In this document: one piece after another, positions 1 through 8,582 of the stretch
Layout of the letters: each line of letters starts with the position of its first letter
How positions within the stretch are numbered: the stretch's first letter is position 1
Source of the DNA: Variovorax boronicumulans
Lineage (GTDB): Bacteria; Pseudomonadota; Gammaproteobacteria; Burkholderiales; Burkholderiaceae_C
Length of the DNA: 64,000 nt
Reading direction: 5' to 3'
Assembly (NCBI RefSeq): GCF_019352895.1
Contig: NZ_JAAAFX010000009.1
Span: 202,754-266,753 of the forward strand
Position numbers and translations under genes: made by a program
The notes under the pieces: generated by a model
What the model was told of the DNA's origin: nothing
What the model saw: the letters and a program-made list of their open reading frames with translations, nothing else
The model's database searches: none

Positions 1-101
1 CCGAAGGCGACGTGTCCTTCATGTTGTATTTCACCCAGGACCGCAAGGAAGGCCTCAGCGCCTTCCGTGAAAAGCGCAGCCCTGGTTTCCGAGGAGAGTG
101 A
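1..101 (+). CDS. Enoyl-CoA hydratase/isomerase, C-terminal end only
   Basis: The last 32 codons of a gene that enters from the left edge, ending at TGA 99-101. The peptide ends in the sequence EGLSAFREKRSPGFRGE, the usual tail of the crotonase superfamily. The next gene starts 3 bases later behind a GAGGAGAG ribosome site, so the two are almost certainly co-transcribed. In this operon the enzyme would hydrate the alpha,beta-unsaturated acyl-CoA made by the acyl-CoA dehydrogenases downstream. Catalytic residues lie outside the window. Confidence 0.8.
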   Translation, partial: EGDVSFMLYFTQDRKEGLSAFREKRSPGFRGE

Positions 102-104
102 GAG

Positions 105-1271
105 ATGAAGAAAAGAGACATCGTGATCGGCGGCTATGCCGAGACCGCCATCGACTTCAAGACCGGCCGCAGCGCCTACGACCTGGCGGGCGAAGCACTC
201 GACCAACTGCTGGAGCGCACCGGCATCGACCGGAGCGAGATTGACGGCCTGTCGGTGACCACCGCGTTGTCGGAGGCGCAGAACCCCTTCTTCGCGGTCT
301 ACATGACCGAGGCGCTGGGCATCACGCCGACCTGGCTCAACTACGGCGGCATCGGCGGCTGCTCGGCCACCGGCGGCGTGGCGCGCGCCATGTCGGCCAT
401 CCGCGACGGCATGTGCAAGCTGGCGGTCGTGATGTCGTCCGACGCGCCCAGCTCCGACTGGCGTTCCAACTACGGCGCCTACCGCAGCGAGTTCCAGGAC
501 CCGCCCGGCGTGCAGGGCCCGCCCGCGACCTTCGGCCTGCTGATGAGCCGCTACATCCACCAGTACGGCCTGGACCCCGAGGCGCTGGGCAAGATCGCCA
601 TCACCCAGCGCGCCCACGCACTGCACAACCCCAACGGCTACAAGAAGTTCCAGAAGGAACTCACGATGGAGGAGTACCTGAAGTCGCGCGTCATCTCCGA
701 CCCGCTGCGCGTGCTCGACAGCGTGATGTTCTGCGACGGCGCCAACGCCTTCATCGTCACCACCGAGGAGAACGCCAAGCGCCTGGGGCTGAAGAAGATG
801 GTCTACCCCGTGGCCTACGGCGAGGTCACCAACTTCAACGGCTCCGATCCGCTGGCCGACATCACGCAGTCGGGCTTCACCAGGATCGGCCCCGAGGTGC
901 TGCGCAAGGCCGGCCTCGCGCCCAAGGACGTGCGCATGTTCCAGCCCTACGACGACTTCACCATCGCCGTGATGATGCAGTTCGAAGCCTTCGGCTTCTG
1001 CGAGCGCGGCGAAGGCTCGGCCTACACGCTGCGCACCGACCTGTCCTTCAACGGCGACCTGCCGCTCAACACCGGTGGCGGCCAGATCTCGGCCGGCCAG
1101 CCCGGCCTGGCCAGCGGCGGCCTCAACCTGGCCGAGGCCGTGCGGCAGATGTTCGGCGAAGGCGGCAGCCGCCAGGTGCCCGACCCGCGCAACGCGCTGG
1201 TCACCGGCATCGGCGTGATCCCTTACGGCCGCAACTGGGGCACCAGTTCGGCCATGGTCCTGGAGGCATGA
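105..1271 (+). CDS. Thiolase-fold protein, SCP-x/Ltp2 type (possible acyl-CoA retro-aldolase)
   Basis: A 388-residue member of the lipid-transfer/SCP-x thiolase family. Cys86 sits in GGIGGCSATGG, the nucleophile position. The two usual His motifs are altered: the HDAF-type motif reads PYDDF (Tyr282) and the GHP motif reads GQP (Gln332). The C-terminal CxG loop reads GIGVIPYG (Tyr374). Loss of these residues with gain of Tyr is what is known for Ltp2-type steroid side-chain aldolases, which work with a DUF35 protein, and a DUF35 gene follows with an ATGA overlap. I infer cleavage of a beta-hydroxyacyl-CoA to an acyl-CoA plus aldehyde or ketone, instead of thiolysis. An ordinary thiolase role is less likely; substrate unknown. 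Confidence 0.88.
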   Translation: MKKRDIVIGGYAETAIDFKTGRSAYDLAGEALDQLLERTGIDRSEIDGLSVTTALSEAQNPFFAVYMTEALGITPTWLNYGGIGGCSATGGVARAMSAIRDGMCKLAVVMSSDAPSSDWRSNYGAYRSEFQDPPGVQGPPATFGLLMSRYIHQYGLDPEALGKIAITQRAHALHNPNGYKKFQKELTMEEYLKSRVISDPLRVLDSVMFCDGANAFIVTTEENAKRLGLKKMVYPVAYGEVTNFNGSDPLADITQSGFTRIGPEVLRKAGLAPKDVRMFQPYDDFTIAVMMQFEAFGFCERGEGSAYTLRTDLSFNGDLPLNTGGGQISAGQPGLASGGLNLAEAVRQMFGEGGSRQVPDPRNALVTGIGVIPYGRNWGTSSAMVLEA

Positions 1272-1714
1272 AGAACACCATGAGCGATACCACCCCCACC
1301 ACGCCGGCCGCGCCGGTCCGTCCCGTGCCCCGGCAGGGCGTCTACGTCGACAGCAAGCCCTTCTGGGACGGCATTGCCCAGGGCAAGCTGGTGCTGCAGT
1401 ACTGCACCGTCGCGAAGCGCTTCCAGCACTACCCCAAGCCGGTCAGCGGCTTCACCGGGCGCCGCACGCTCGAGTGGCGCGAGGTTGCCGGCACCGGCAC
1501 CATCTACGCCTGCACCGTGGTGCGCATCCCGGGCCCGGGCGTCGAAGGCCGCATCCCGCTGTGCGTGGCCACGGTCGAGCTCGACGAGGGCGTGCGCATC
1601 ATCGCCAACGTGCTGCGCTGCGCGCCAAGCGACCTGGCGATCGGCAAGCGGGTCCGGCTGGCGATCGACCAGCTGACGCCCGAGCAGGCCTACCCGGCCT
1701 TCGAACTGGCCTAG
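1268..1714 (+). CDS. DUF35 OB-fold protein with degenerate zinc ribbon
   Basis: About 148 residues. It has the DUF35 layout: an N-terminal rubredoxin-like segment, then an OB-fold (about residues 70-140). The ribbon normally carries two CxxC pairs; here only one Cys remains (LQYCTVAKRF) and the second pair reads YPKPVS, so zinc binding is probably lost. Family members form complexes with SCP-x-like thiolases or aldolases and help bind the acyl-CoA. The ATG at 1268 overlaps the thiolase stop; ATG 1280 is an alternative start. The tight coupling supports a two-subunit enzyme with the preceding gene. Confidence 0.85.
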   Translation: MKNTMSDTTPTTPAAPVRPVPRQGVYVDSKPFWDGIAQGKLVLQYCTVAKRFQHYPKPVSGFTGRRTLEWREVAGTGTIYACTVVRIPGPGVEGRIPLCVATVELDEGVRIIANVLRCAPSDLAIGKRVRLAIDQLTPEQAYPAFELA

Positions 1715-1721
1715 GAACGTC

Positions 1722-3281
1722 ATGCGTCTCGAACACTTCATGGCGGCGCATGCGCTGCGCACGCCCTCGAAGCCGGCCGTCGTCGTCGGCGCTCAGCGGC
1801 TGAGCTACGGCGAGCTGCTGTCGAGCGCTCGCTCGCTGGCGGCCGGCCTGCGGCGCGCCGGGGTGGTGCAGGGCGACCGCATCGTCGTGTACCTGCCCAA
1901 CTGCATCGAGTTCGTGCAGATCATGTACGCGGCCTTCTCGGTCGGCGCGATCGTGATCCCGGTCAACACCCGCAACACGCCGCGCGAGCTGGTGTATTTC
2001 GCGCAGGACAGCCAGGCGCGCGTGCTGGTGTTCCATGCCGAGAGCGCACCGGCCATCGATGCGCTGTCGAGCGAGCTCGCGGGCATCCGCCGCGTGGCCG
2101 TGGGCGGCGCGGTGGCCGGTGCCGAGTCCTTCGAGACGCTGCGCACCCACTCCGACGAACGCCTGCCCGAACTCGCGCTGTCGCCCGACGACGCGATGAT
2201 CCTCTACACCTCGGGCACCACCGGCAAGCCCAAGGGCGCGATCCTTACGCACGCCAACTTCGTGATCGGCAACGCCTTCATCAACGCGGTGGAGTGGGGC
2301 GTGACGGCCGACGACGTGTTCCTCGTGACCACGCCGCTGGCGCACCGCACCGGGCTGGCGCGGCTCATGAACTCGATGTGCCTGGGTTCCAAGCTGGTGG
2401 TGATGGAGCGCTTCGACGCCCAGGCCGCGGTCGACACCATCGAGCGCGAGCAGGTCAGCGCGGCGGGCATGGTGCCCACCGTGGCGCGCATGCTGATGCC
2501 GGTGCTGGCCGAACAGGCCGCGCGCTGCGCGAGCCTGCGCCACATCATCGTCACCGGCGAGGCCTTCCCGGTCGAACTCAAGCGCCGGATGATCGGTTAC
2601 CTGCCGCAGGCGCGGCTGCATTCCTTCTTCGCGATGACCGAGGTCGGCTCGGTCACGGTGCTGGGCCACGAGGAGCAGTTCACCCATCCCGCCTCGGTCG
2701 GCCGCGTCACGCCCGGCGTGCAGGTCAAGCTGGTCGACGACAAGGGCCAGCAGGTGTCGGTCGACGACGTGGGCGAGATCCTGGTGCGCTCGGGCGAGGC
2801 CGGCCGCTTCACCACCATGAAGGGCTACTTCGGCCGGCCCGAGGCCACGGCCGCGACCATCATCGACGGCTGGATCCACACCGGCGACATGGGCCGCTTC
2901 GACGCCGACGGCTACCTCTACATTGTCGACCGCAAGAAGGACATGGTGCTGAGCGGCGGCTTCAACATCTACACCAAGGAAGTCGAGCAGGTGCTGGTCG
3001 AGCACGACGACGTGGCCGATGCGGCGGTGGTGGGCGTGCCCGACGAGATCTTCGGCGAGGCCGTGGTGGCCTTCATCGAACGCCATCCGGGCCGCGCGCT
3101 GAGCGTGGAGGCGGTGCAGGAGCACACCCGCTCGCGCATCGCCAGCTACAAGAAGCCCAAGCACGTGTTCTTCGTCGACGCGCTGCCGCGCAACGGCGTG
3201 GGCAAGGTGATGAAGGCCGAGCTGCGCGAGATGGCGCTGGCGCGGCTGGCGCCGCAGCCCGCGCGGCGCGTGCCCGCATGA
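1722..3281 (+). CDS. AMP-forming acyl-CoA synthetase (ligase 1)
   Basis: A 519-residue ANL-superfamily enzyme that activates a carboxylic acid with ATP and CoA. The AMP-binding motif YTSGTTGKPKG lies at about residues 162-172, the A8 hinge region at DRKKDMVLSGGFNIY, and the C-terminal catalytic Lys in NGVGKVMKAEL. It resembles medium/long-chain fatty-acid or aromatic acid CoA ligases; the substrate cannot be read from the motifs. It starts 8 bases after the DUF35 stop and its own stop overlaps the next start (ATGA). It probably performs one of the two activation steps in this pathway; a second ligase is encoded 3.7 kb downstream. Confidence 0.92.
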   Translation: MRLEHFMAAHALRTPSKPAVVVGAQRLSYGELLSSARSLAAGLRRAGVVQGDRIVVYLPNCIEFVQIMYAAFSVGAIVIPVNTRNTPRELVYFAQDSQARVLVFHAESAPAIDALSSELAGIRRVAVGGAVAGAESFETLRTHSDERLPELALSPDDAMILYTSGTTGKPKGAILTHANFVIGNAFINAVEWGVTADDVFLVTTPLAHRTGLARLMNSMCLGSKLVVMERFDAQAAVDTIEREQVSAAGMVPTVARMLMPVLAEQAARCASLRHIIVTGEAFPVELKRRMIGYLPQARLHSFFAMTEVGSVTVLGHEEQFTHPASVGRVTPGVQVKLVDDKGQQVSVDDVGEILVRSGEAGRFTTMKGYFGRPEATAATIIDGWIHTGDMGRFDADGYLYIVDRKKDMVLSGGFNIYTKEVEQVLVEHDDVADAAVVGVPDEIFGEAVVAFIERHPGRALSVEAVQEHTRSRIASYKKPKHVFFVDALPRNGVGKVMKAELREMALARLAPQPARRVPA

Positions 3282-4741
3282 GCGCCGAGGCCATGCGCTG
3301 GGACACGCAGGCCGCGCACTGGATCGGCGGCCAGTGGCTGCCCGCGGGCCCGTCCTTCGCGTCGACCAACCCGGCCGACGGCACGCTGGTCGGCCATGCG
3401 CCGGCCGGCGGCGCGGTCGAGGCCCGGGCCGCGATCGATGCCGCGCGCCAGGCCTTCGAGACCACGCCCTGGCGCCACAGCCCGCGGCTGCGCGCCCAGG
3501 TGCTGCTCGACATGGCGAACCGGCTGGCGGCCGACGCGGCATCGCTCGCGCTGCTGCTCACGCTGGAGAACGGCAAGGTGCTGCGCGAGTCGGCCGGCGA
3601 GGTCGAAGGCGCGGCCTCCGAACTGCGCTACTACGCGGGCATGGCGCGTAGCGCCGCCGGCCGCGTGCTCGAGCCCGCGCCGGGCGTGCGCTCGCTGATC
3701 ACGCACGAGGCGGCGGGCGTGGTGGCGATCATCGTGCCCTGGAACGCGCCGCTGATCCTGTTCGTGCGCTCGCTCGCACCGGCGCTGGCGGCCGGCTGCA
3801 CGGTGGTCGTCAAGGCGGCACCGCAGGCCGCGCTCTTCATGCACCGCGTGGCGCAGCGCCTGGCCGAGACCGAGGGCCTGCCGCCCGGCACCGTCAACAT
3901 CGTGCACGAAGCCGGCAGCGAGGCGGCGCAGGCCTTCGTCACCGCGCCCGGCGTCGACGTGCTGAGCTACACCGGCAGCACGGCCGTCGGCAAGGCCATC
4001 ATGGCGGCCGCCGCGCCGCAGCTCAAGCGGCTGTCGCTCGAGCTCGGCGGCAAGGCGCCCTGCGTGGTCTGCGGCGACGCCGACCTGGGCCTGGCGGTGC
4101 GCGAGATCCTCGCGGCCGGCACCATCCTGTCGGGCCAGCAGTGCACGGCCGCGAGCCGGATCCTGGTGCAGCGCAGCCTGCTGGGCGACTTCCGCGACGC
4201 GATGGCGGCGGCGATGCGCGACTTCCGCGTCGGCCCGGGCCACTTACCCGACAGCCGCATGGGCGCCGTGATCGACCTCGCGAACCGCGACCGCATCCTG
4301 GGCCTGGTCGAGCGACTGGGCGAGCGGCACCGGATGGTGGTGCGCGGCGGCCCGGTGGCGGACCTGCCCGCGCACGGCGCCTTCGTGTCGCCCACGCTGG
4401 TGGAGGTCGACGACCCGCAGTGCCCGGCGGTGCAGGACGAGCACTTCGCGCCGCTGATGACGCTCGAGGCCTTCGACGACGACCGCGGCGCGGTCGCACT
4501 GGCCAACGCCACCCGCTTCGGGCTGGGCGCGAGCGTGTGGTCGCGCGACAGTGCGCGCGCCCAGCGCATCGCGCGCGAGATCCGCTGCGGCACCGTCTGG
4601 ATCAACGCCCACAACAAGCTGTTCGCGGAAGCCGAGGTCGGCGGCTACAAGGAGAGCGGCTTCGGCCGGCTCCATGGGGCCGAGGGCATGCACGACTTCC
4701 TCGAGATCAAACACGTCTACCAGGAGATCGGCAGCCTCTGA
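3278..4741 (+). CDS. NAD(P)-dependent aldehyde dehydrogenase (copy 1)
   Basis: 487 residues. Catalytic Glu is in LELGGKAP and the nucleophilic Cys in SGQQCTA; the cofactor region PWNAPL is present. It oxidises an aldehyde to the acid. Next to a putative retro-aldolase this makes sense: the aldehyde released by C-C cleavage would be oxidised here and re-activated by a CoA ligase. The end of the protein (NAHNKLFAEAE, then EIKHVYQ) is shared with the aldehyde dehydrogenase at 25856, so the two are close paralogs. ATGA overlap with the ligase shows translational coupling. Confidence 0.92.
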   Translation: MSAEAMRWDTQAAHWIGGQWLPAGPSFASTNPADGTLVGHAPAGGAVEARAAIDAARQAFETTPWRHSPRLRAQVLLDMANRLAADAASLALLLTLENGKVLRESAGEVEGAASELRYYAGMARSAAGRVLEPAPGVRSLITHEAAGVVAIIVPWNAPLILFVRSLAPALAAGCTVVVKAAPQAALFMHRVAQRLAETEGLPPGTVNIVHEAGSEAAQAFVTAPGVDVLSYTGSTAVGKAIMAAAAPQLKRLSLELGGKAPCVVCGDADLGLAVREILAAGTILSGQQCTAASRILVQRSLLGDFRDAMAAAMRDFRVGPGHLPDSRMGAVIDLANRDRILGLVERLGERHRMVVRGGPVADLPAHGAFVSPTLVEVDDPQCPAVQDEHFAPLMTLEAFDDDRGAVALANATRFGLGASVWSRDSARAQRIAREIRCGTVWINAHNKLFAEAEVGGYKESGFGRLHGAEGMHDFLEIKHVYQEIGSL

Positions 4742-4760
4742 GGCGGCCGCGATTGCCACC

Positions 4761-5921
4761 ATGCTCAGACCCGAATCGGCCGCCGACGCGGCCTTCCGCC
4801 ACGAGGTGCGCGACTGGCTCGCGGCCCATGTGCCCGAGGCCTTGCGCCACAAGACCTTCCGTCCGCTGCCCGTCGAGGGCATGCCCTGGTACCGCGCGCT
4901 GTCGCAGCGCGGCTGGATCGCGCCGCACTGGCCGCGCACGCACGGCGGCATGGGCGCGAGCCCGGTGCAGCAGGTGATCCTGATGGAGGAGATGGCGCGC
5001 GCCGGCACCCCCGACTTCCCGACCCAGGGCCTGAACCACATCGGCCCGATGCTGATCGCGCGCGGCACGCCCGCGCAGCAGCAGCGCCACCTGGGGCCGA
5101 TCCTCGCGGGCGACGCGATCTGGTGCCAGGGCTACTCCGAGCCGGGCGCGGGCTCCGACCTGGCCAGCCTGCGCACCCGCGCCGAGGTGCGCGGCGACAC
5201 CCTGGTCATCAACGGCCACAAGATCTGGACCACCTGGGGCCACCACGCCGACTGGATGTTCGCGCTGGTGCGCACCGCCAGCAGCGGCAAGCCGCAGCAC
5301 GGCATCACCTTCGTGCTGATCGACATGAAGACGCCGGGCATCCGTCGCCGGCCGATCCGCACCATCGCGGGCGACGAGGAGTTCGCCGAGGTGTTCCTCG
5401 ACGAGGTGGTGGTGCCGCTGGAGAACGTGGTCGGCGAGATCGACAAGGGCTGGCAGGTGGCGACCGCGGTGCTCAGCGAGGAGCGTCTGCGCATCGGCGC
5501 GCCCGCGCAGGCCCTGCGGGCGCTGGAGCGGCTGCGCATGATGCTGCGCGCCACGCCCGCGGAGCGCCTGCCGCCCGGTGTGCACGAGGCCGTGGCGCTG
5601 GCCGAGGTGGAGGTCGAGACGCTGGTCGCGGCCTACCTCGAAGCCGCCGAGGCCACCGAACAGGGCCTCGCGGCCGACAGCTCCTACCTCAAGCTGCTGG
5701 CCACCGACACCGTGCACCGGCTGCTCGAGCTGGTGCGGCAGGTGGCGGGCCCGGCGGCCGCGCTGCGCGACGCCACCCGCCATGGCGCCGACCTGCTCGA
5801 TGCCACCGAGATGTTCCTGCAGGCGCGCCGCCTGGGCATCTACGGCGGCAGCAGCGAAGTGCAACGCAACATCATCGCGACGCGGGTGCTGGGCCTGCCG
5901 GTCGCCGGAGCCAAGCCATGA
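4761..5921 (+). CDS. Acyl-CoA dehydrogenase, large subunit of a likely heteromer
   Basis: 386 residues, FAD flavoprotein introducing a 2,3 double bond in an acyl-CoA. The flavin/substrate motif WCQGYSEPGAGSDLA and the C-terminal motif YGGSSEVQRNI are clear. The position used as catalytic Glu in MCAD-type enzymes (YEGT) is Gly here, so the base must come from another site, as in isovaleryl-CoA and steroid ChsE-type enzymes. The ATG at 4761 lies 19 bases after the aldehyde dehydrogenase stop. The next gene overlaps by ATGA and encodes a shorter dehydrogenase, the arrangement of alpha2beta2 acyl-CoA dehydrogenases. Electron acceptor ETF is not in the window. Confidence 0.92.
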   Translation: MLRPESAADAAFRHEVRDWLAAHVPEALRHKTFRPLPVEGMPWYRALSQRGWIAPHWPRTHGGMGASPVQQVILMEEMARAGTPDFPTQGLNHIGPMLIARGTPAQQQRHLGPILAGDAIWCQGYSEPGAGSDLASLRTRAEVRGDTLVINGHKIWTTWGHHADWMFALVRTASSGKPQHGITFVLIDMKTPGIRRRPIRTIAGDEEFAEVFLDEVVVPLENVVGEIDKGWQVATAVLSEERLRIGAPAQALRALERLRMMLRATPAERLPPGVHEAVALAEVEVETLVAAYLEAAEATEQGLAADSSYLKLLATDTVHRLLELVRQVAGPAAALRDATRHGADLLDATEMFLQARRLGIYGGSSEVQRNIIATRVLGLPVAGAKP

Positions 5922-6952
5922 ACGCCGAAGCGAGCGCACCCCTGCGCATGATTGCCGAGAGCGCCGCCGATTTCGCGGCCTCGCACGGTGGACCGGGCGC
6001 CGCGCGCCGCGTGCACGAAGGCGGGCCTGCATGGGAGGCCAATGCGTGGAAGGCCATCGCCGGACTCGGCTGGCTCGGGATCGCGGTGCCCGAGGCGGCA
6101 GGCGGGCTGGAACTCGGTGCACCGGCGCTCTGCGTGGTCGCCGAGGAAGCCGGACGCGCGCTGCTGACGCCGCCGCTCACGGCGGGCATGGCCGCGGCCG
6201 CGGTGCTGGCCGAGGGCGGCGATGCCGCTGCGCCCACGCTGCAGGCATTGATCGACGGCACGGTCCATGTCGCGCTGGCGCAGGCCGAGCTCGCCACCGA
6301 CGGCACGCGCGCAGCGGCGCTGGTGCCCGAGGGCGATGCGGCGGCGCAGTGGCTGGTCGCGAGCGGACAGGGCGCCGACTTCGAGGCGCGGCGGCTCGAC
6401 CCGGCCGCCGTCGGCATCGCCCTGCACGTGCGCCACGCGGTGGACGGCAGCCGCCTGGCCGACCTGGCCATCGAGCCCGCCGCCTGGGCCGATGCGCCGT
6501 CGCTGCTGTCGGGCCTCGCCGGCGAAGCGGCCTGGGCACGCGGCCGGCAGCTCGCCTGGCTGGGCGATGCGGCCTATCTCTGCGGCCTGATGGACGCAGC
6601 CTTGCGCCTCGCGCTCGACTACCTGCGGCTGCGGCGACAGTTCGGCGTGCCGATCGGCAGCTTCCAGGCGCTGCAGCACCGCGCCACCGCCTGCCATGTG
6701 GACGTCACCGCCACCCGGGCGCTGGTGCACGAGGCCGCGCGCGCCATCGGCACGGCGCGCGCGGCCTGGGCTGCGGCGGCCGCGGTACAGCGCGCGTCCG
6801 CGGCGGCGCTGCGCGTCACGCAGGAGGTGGTGCAATTCCATGGCGCAATCGGCTTTGCCGACGAGCACGATGCGGGCCTCTACCTGCGCCGCGCCATGAG
6901 CGTCGGCGCGCGCCATGCGGACGCGGCGCTGGCGGCGCTGCAGGTCCGCTGA
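5918..6952 (+). CDS. Acyl-CoA dehydrogenase, small subunit of a likely heteromer
   Basis: 344 residues, shorter than the usual 380. It retains RRQFGVPIGSFQALQHR and the C-terminal QFHGAIGFADEHDAGLYLRR, which shape the flavin pocket across the dimer interface, but the middle beta-domain lacks the YSEPGAGSD-type motif. Such Ala-rich short subunits pair with a complete subunit, as in ChsE1/ChsE2 in steroid side-chain degradation. The ATGA overlap with the preceding gene supports a one-to-one complex. I infer that the pair acts on a bulky or branched acyl-CoA. Confidence 0.88.
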   Translation: MNAEASAPLRMIAESAADFAASHGGPGAARRVHEGGPAWEANAWKAIAGLGWLGIAVPEAAGGLELGAPALCVVAEEAGRALLTPPLTAGMAAAAVLAEGGDAAAPTLQALIDGTVHVALAQAELATDGTRAAALVPEGDAAAQWLVASGQGADFEARRLDPAAVGIALHVRHAVDGSRLADLAIEPAAWADAPSLLSGLAGEAAWARGRQLAWLGDAAYLCGLMDAALRLALDYLRLRRQFGVPIGSFQALQHRATACHVDVTATRALVHEAARAIGTARAAWAAAAAVQRASAAALRVTQEVVQFHGAIGFADEHDAGLYLRRAMSVGARHADAALAALQVR

Positions 6953-6985
6953 TAACGAGCGAGAAGAACAACAGGAGACAAAAGA

Positions 6986-8506
6986 ATGAGCTACCCGACA
7001 ATCGTTTTTTCAGGACGGACCTTCACGCCCGAATGGATGGAGGCCGAGGTCGAGCGCCTCTGCGCCGGCCTCGAGGCCGCGGGCGTGGCGCACGGCCAGA
7101 CCGTGGCCGTGATGATGCGCAACAGCCCGGCCTATGCGGCGCTGATCCTGGCCTGCCGCCGGGCCGGCGTCTATTTCGTCTCGCTCAACTGGCACTGCAA
7201 GCCGCCCGAGGCCGCCTTCATGCTCGAGGACAGCGGCGCCGCGATGCTGTTCGTGCACGACGACCTGCTCGCGCAGGTGCTGGTCGGCGTGCCGGCCGGT
7301 GTCGCGCTGGTGGCCGTGCCGGCCGACCCGACGCAGCCGCTGCCCGATGCGTCGGGCCGGGCCGCGCGCTGGGACAGTTTCGGCGTCGGCGTGCCGCCGA
7401 TGGCGCCGCGCCCGCGGCTGCATTTCGGCTCGGTGCAATACACCTCGGGCACCACCGGCAAGCCCAAGGGCGTGCGCCGGCTGGCGCTGGCGCCCGAACT
7501 GCGCGATGCGCTCGAGCTGGAGTCGCGCCGCATCGGCCGCATTGCCTCGGGCATGGCGTCCGGCGTCACCGCCATGCTGTGCGCGCCGATCTACCACAGC
7601 GCCTCCACCATGTACCTGGTGCAGGCCTGCGACGCGGGCGCGACCCTGATCCTCGAGCCCGCCTTCGATGCGCTGCGCACGCTCGAGCTGATCGAGCGCC
7701 ATGCGGTGACCCACGCCTACCTGGTGCCCACCATGTACCGCCGGCTGCTGGCGCTGGACGAGGCCGAGCGCGCGCGCTTCAGCGTGGCCACGCTGCGCCA
7801 CGTGGCCTCCACCGGCTCGCCGTGCCCACCCGAGGTCAAGCGCCGCATGATCGACTGGTTCGGCCCGGTCATCACCGAGGCCTACGGCGCCAGCGAGACC
7901 GGCTACGTGACCTTCATCGACTCGCCCACCTGGCTGGCCAACCCGGGCTCGGTCGGCCAGGCGCTGGGGCCGGCGCAGCTGCGCATCGTCGACGAGGCGG
8001 GCCGCGCGCTGCCCGCGGGCCAGGTCGGCGCGATCCATGTGCGCCAGCCGGCACTGCCCGACTTCACCTACGTCAACAACCAGGCGGCGCGCGACGCGAT
8101 GGCGCAGGACGGCCTGGTCGCGCTCGGCGACGTGGGCTACCTCGACGAGCGCGGCTTCCTCTACATCTGCGACCGGCGCACCGACATGATCATCTCGGGC
8201 GGCGTGAACATCTACCCGGCCGAGGTCGAGTCGGTGCTGCAGGGCATGCCCGGCGTGGCCGACTGCGCGGTGTTCGGTATCCCCGACGAAGAGTTCGGCG
8301 AGGGCGTCGCGGCCGCGGTGCAGCTGCAGCCCGGCACCGAACTCGACGCGGCCCGCATCCAGGCCTTCCTGCGCGAGCACATCGCCAACTTCAAGGTGCC
8401 GCGCACCATCGACTTCCACGCCGCGCTGCCGCGCGAGGACACCGGCAAGATCTTCAAGCGCCTGCTGCGCGAACCCTACTGGCGCGACCAGACGCGCCGC
8501 ATCTGA
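6986..8506 (+). CDS. AMP-forming acyl-CoA synthetase (ligase 2)
   Basis: 506 residues, ANL superfamily. The AMP motif YTSGTTGKPKG is at about residues 151-161, the hinge at DRRTDMIISGGVNIYPAEVE and the catalytic Lys in REDTGKIFKRLL. It is only distantly like ligase 1 (shorter N-terminus), so the two probably take different acids. A good ribosome site, GGAGACAA at 6974-6981, precedes the ATG. In the proposed route it would re-activate the acid made by aldehyde dehydrogenase, or activate the starting compound. Confidence 0.92.
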   Translation: MSYPTIVFSGRTFTPEWMEAEVERLCAGLEAAGVAHGQTVAVMMRNSPAYAALILACRRAGVYFVSLNWHCKPPEAAFMLEDSGAAMLFVHDDLLAQVLVGVPAGVALVAVPADPTQPLPDASGRAARWDSFGVGVPPMAPRPRLHFGSVQYTSGTTGKPKGVRRLALAPELRDALELESRRIGRIASGMASGVTAMLCAPIYHSASTMYLVQACDAGATLILEPAFDALRTLELIERHAVTHAYLVPTMYRRLLALDEAERARFSVATLRHVASTGSPCPPEVKRRMIDWFGPVITEAYGASETGYVTFIDSPTWLANPGSVGQALGPAQLRIVDEAGRALPAGQVGAIHVRQPALPDFTYVNNQAARDAMAQDGLVALGDVGYLDERGFLYICDRRTDMIISGGVNIYPAEVESVLQGMPGVADCAVFGIPDEEFGEGVAAAVQLQPGTELDAARIQAFLREHIANFKVPRTIDFHAALPREDTGKIFKRLLREPYWRDQTRRI

Positions 8507-8520
8507 AGCCCCCCCGTCTG

Positions 8521-8544
8521 GGCGCGTCCCGCGGGACGTGCGCC
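8521..8544. repeat. Palindrome between ligase 2 and nitronate monooxygenase-like gene
   Basis: GGCGC-GTCCC-GC-GGGAC-GTGCGCC: two arms pair with a two-base bulge around a GC centre. It could fold as a hairpin within the operon mRNA, acting as a weak attenuator or stabiliser. No T-run follows, so it is not a clear terminator. Confidence 0.35.
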
Positions 8545-8582
8545 GCCGGTGTGCCCCGTCCATCGCCTCCAGGAGTCCACGC

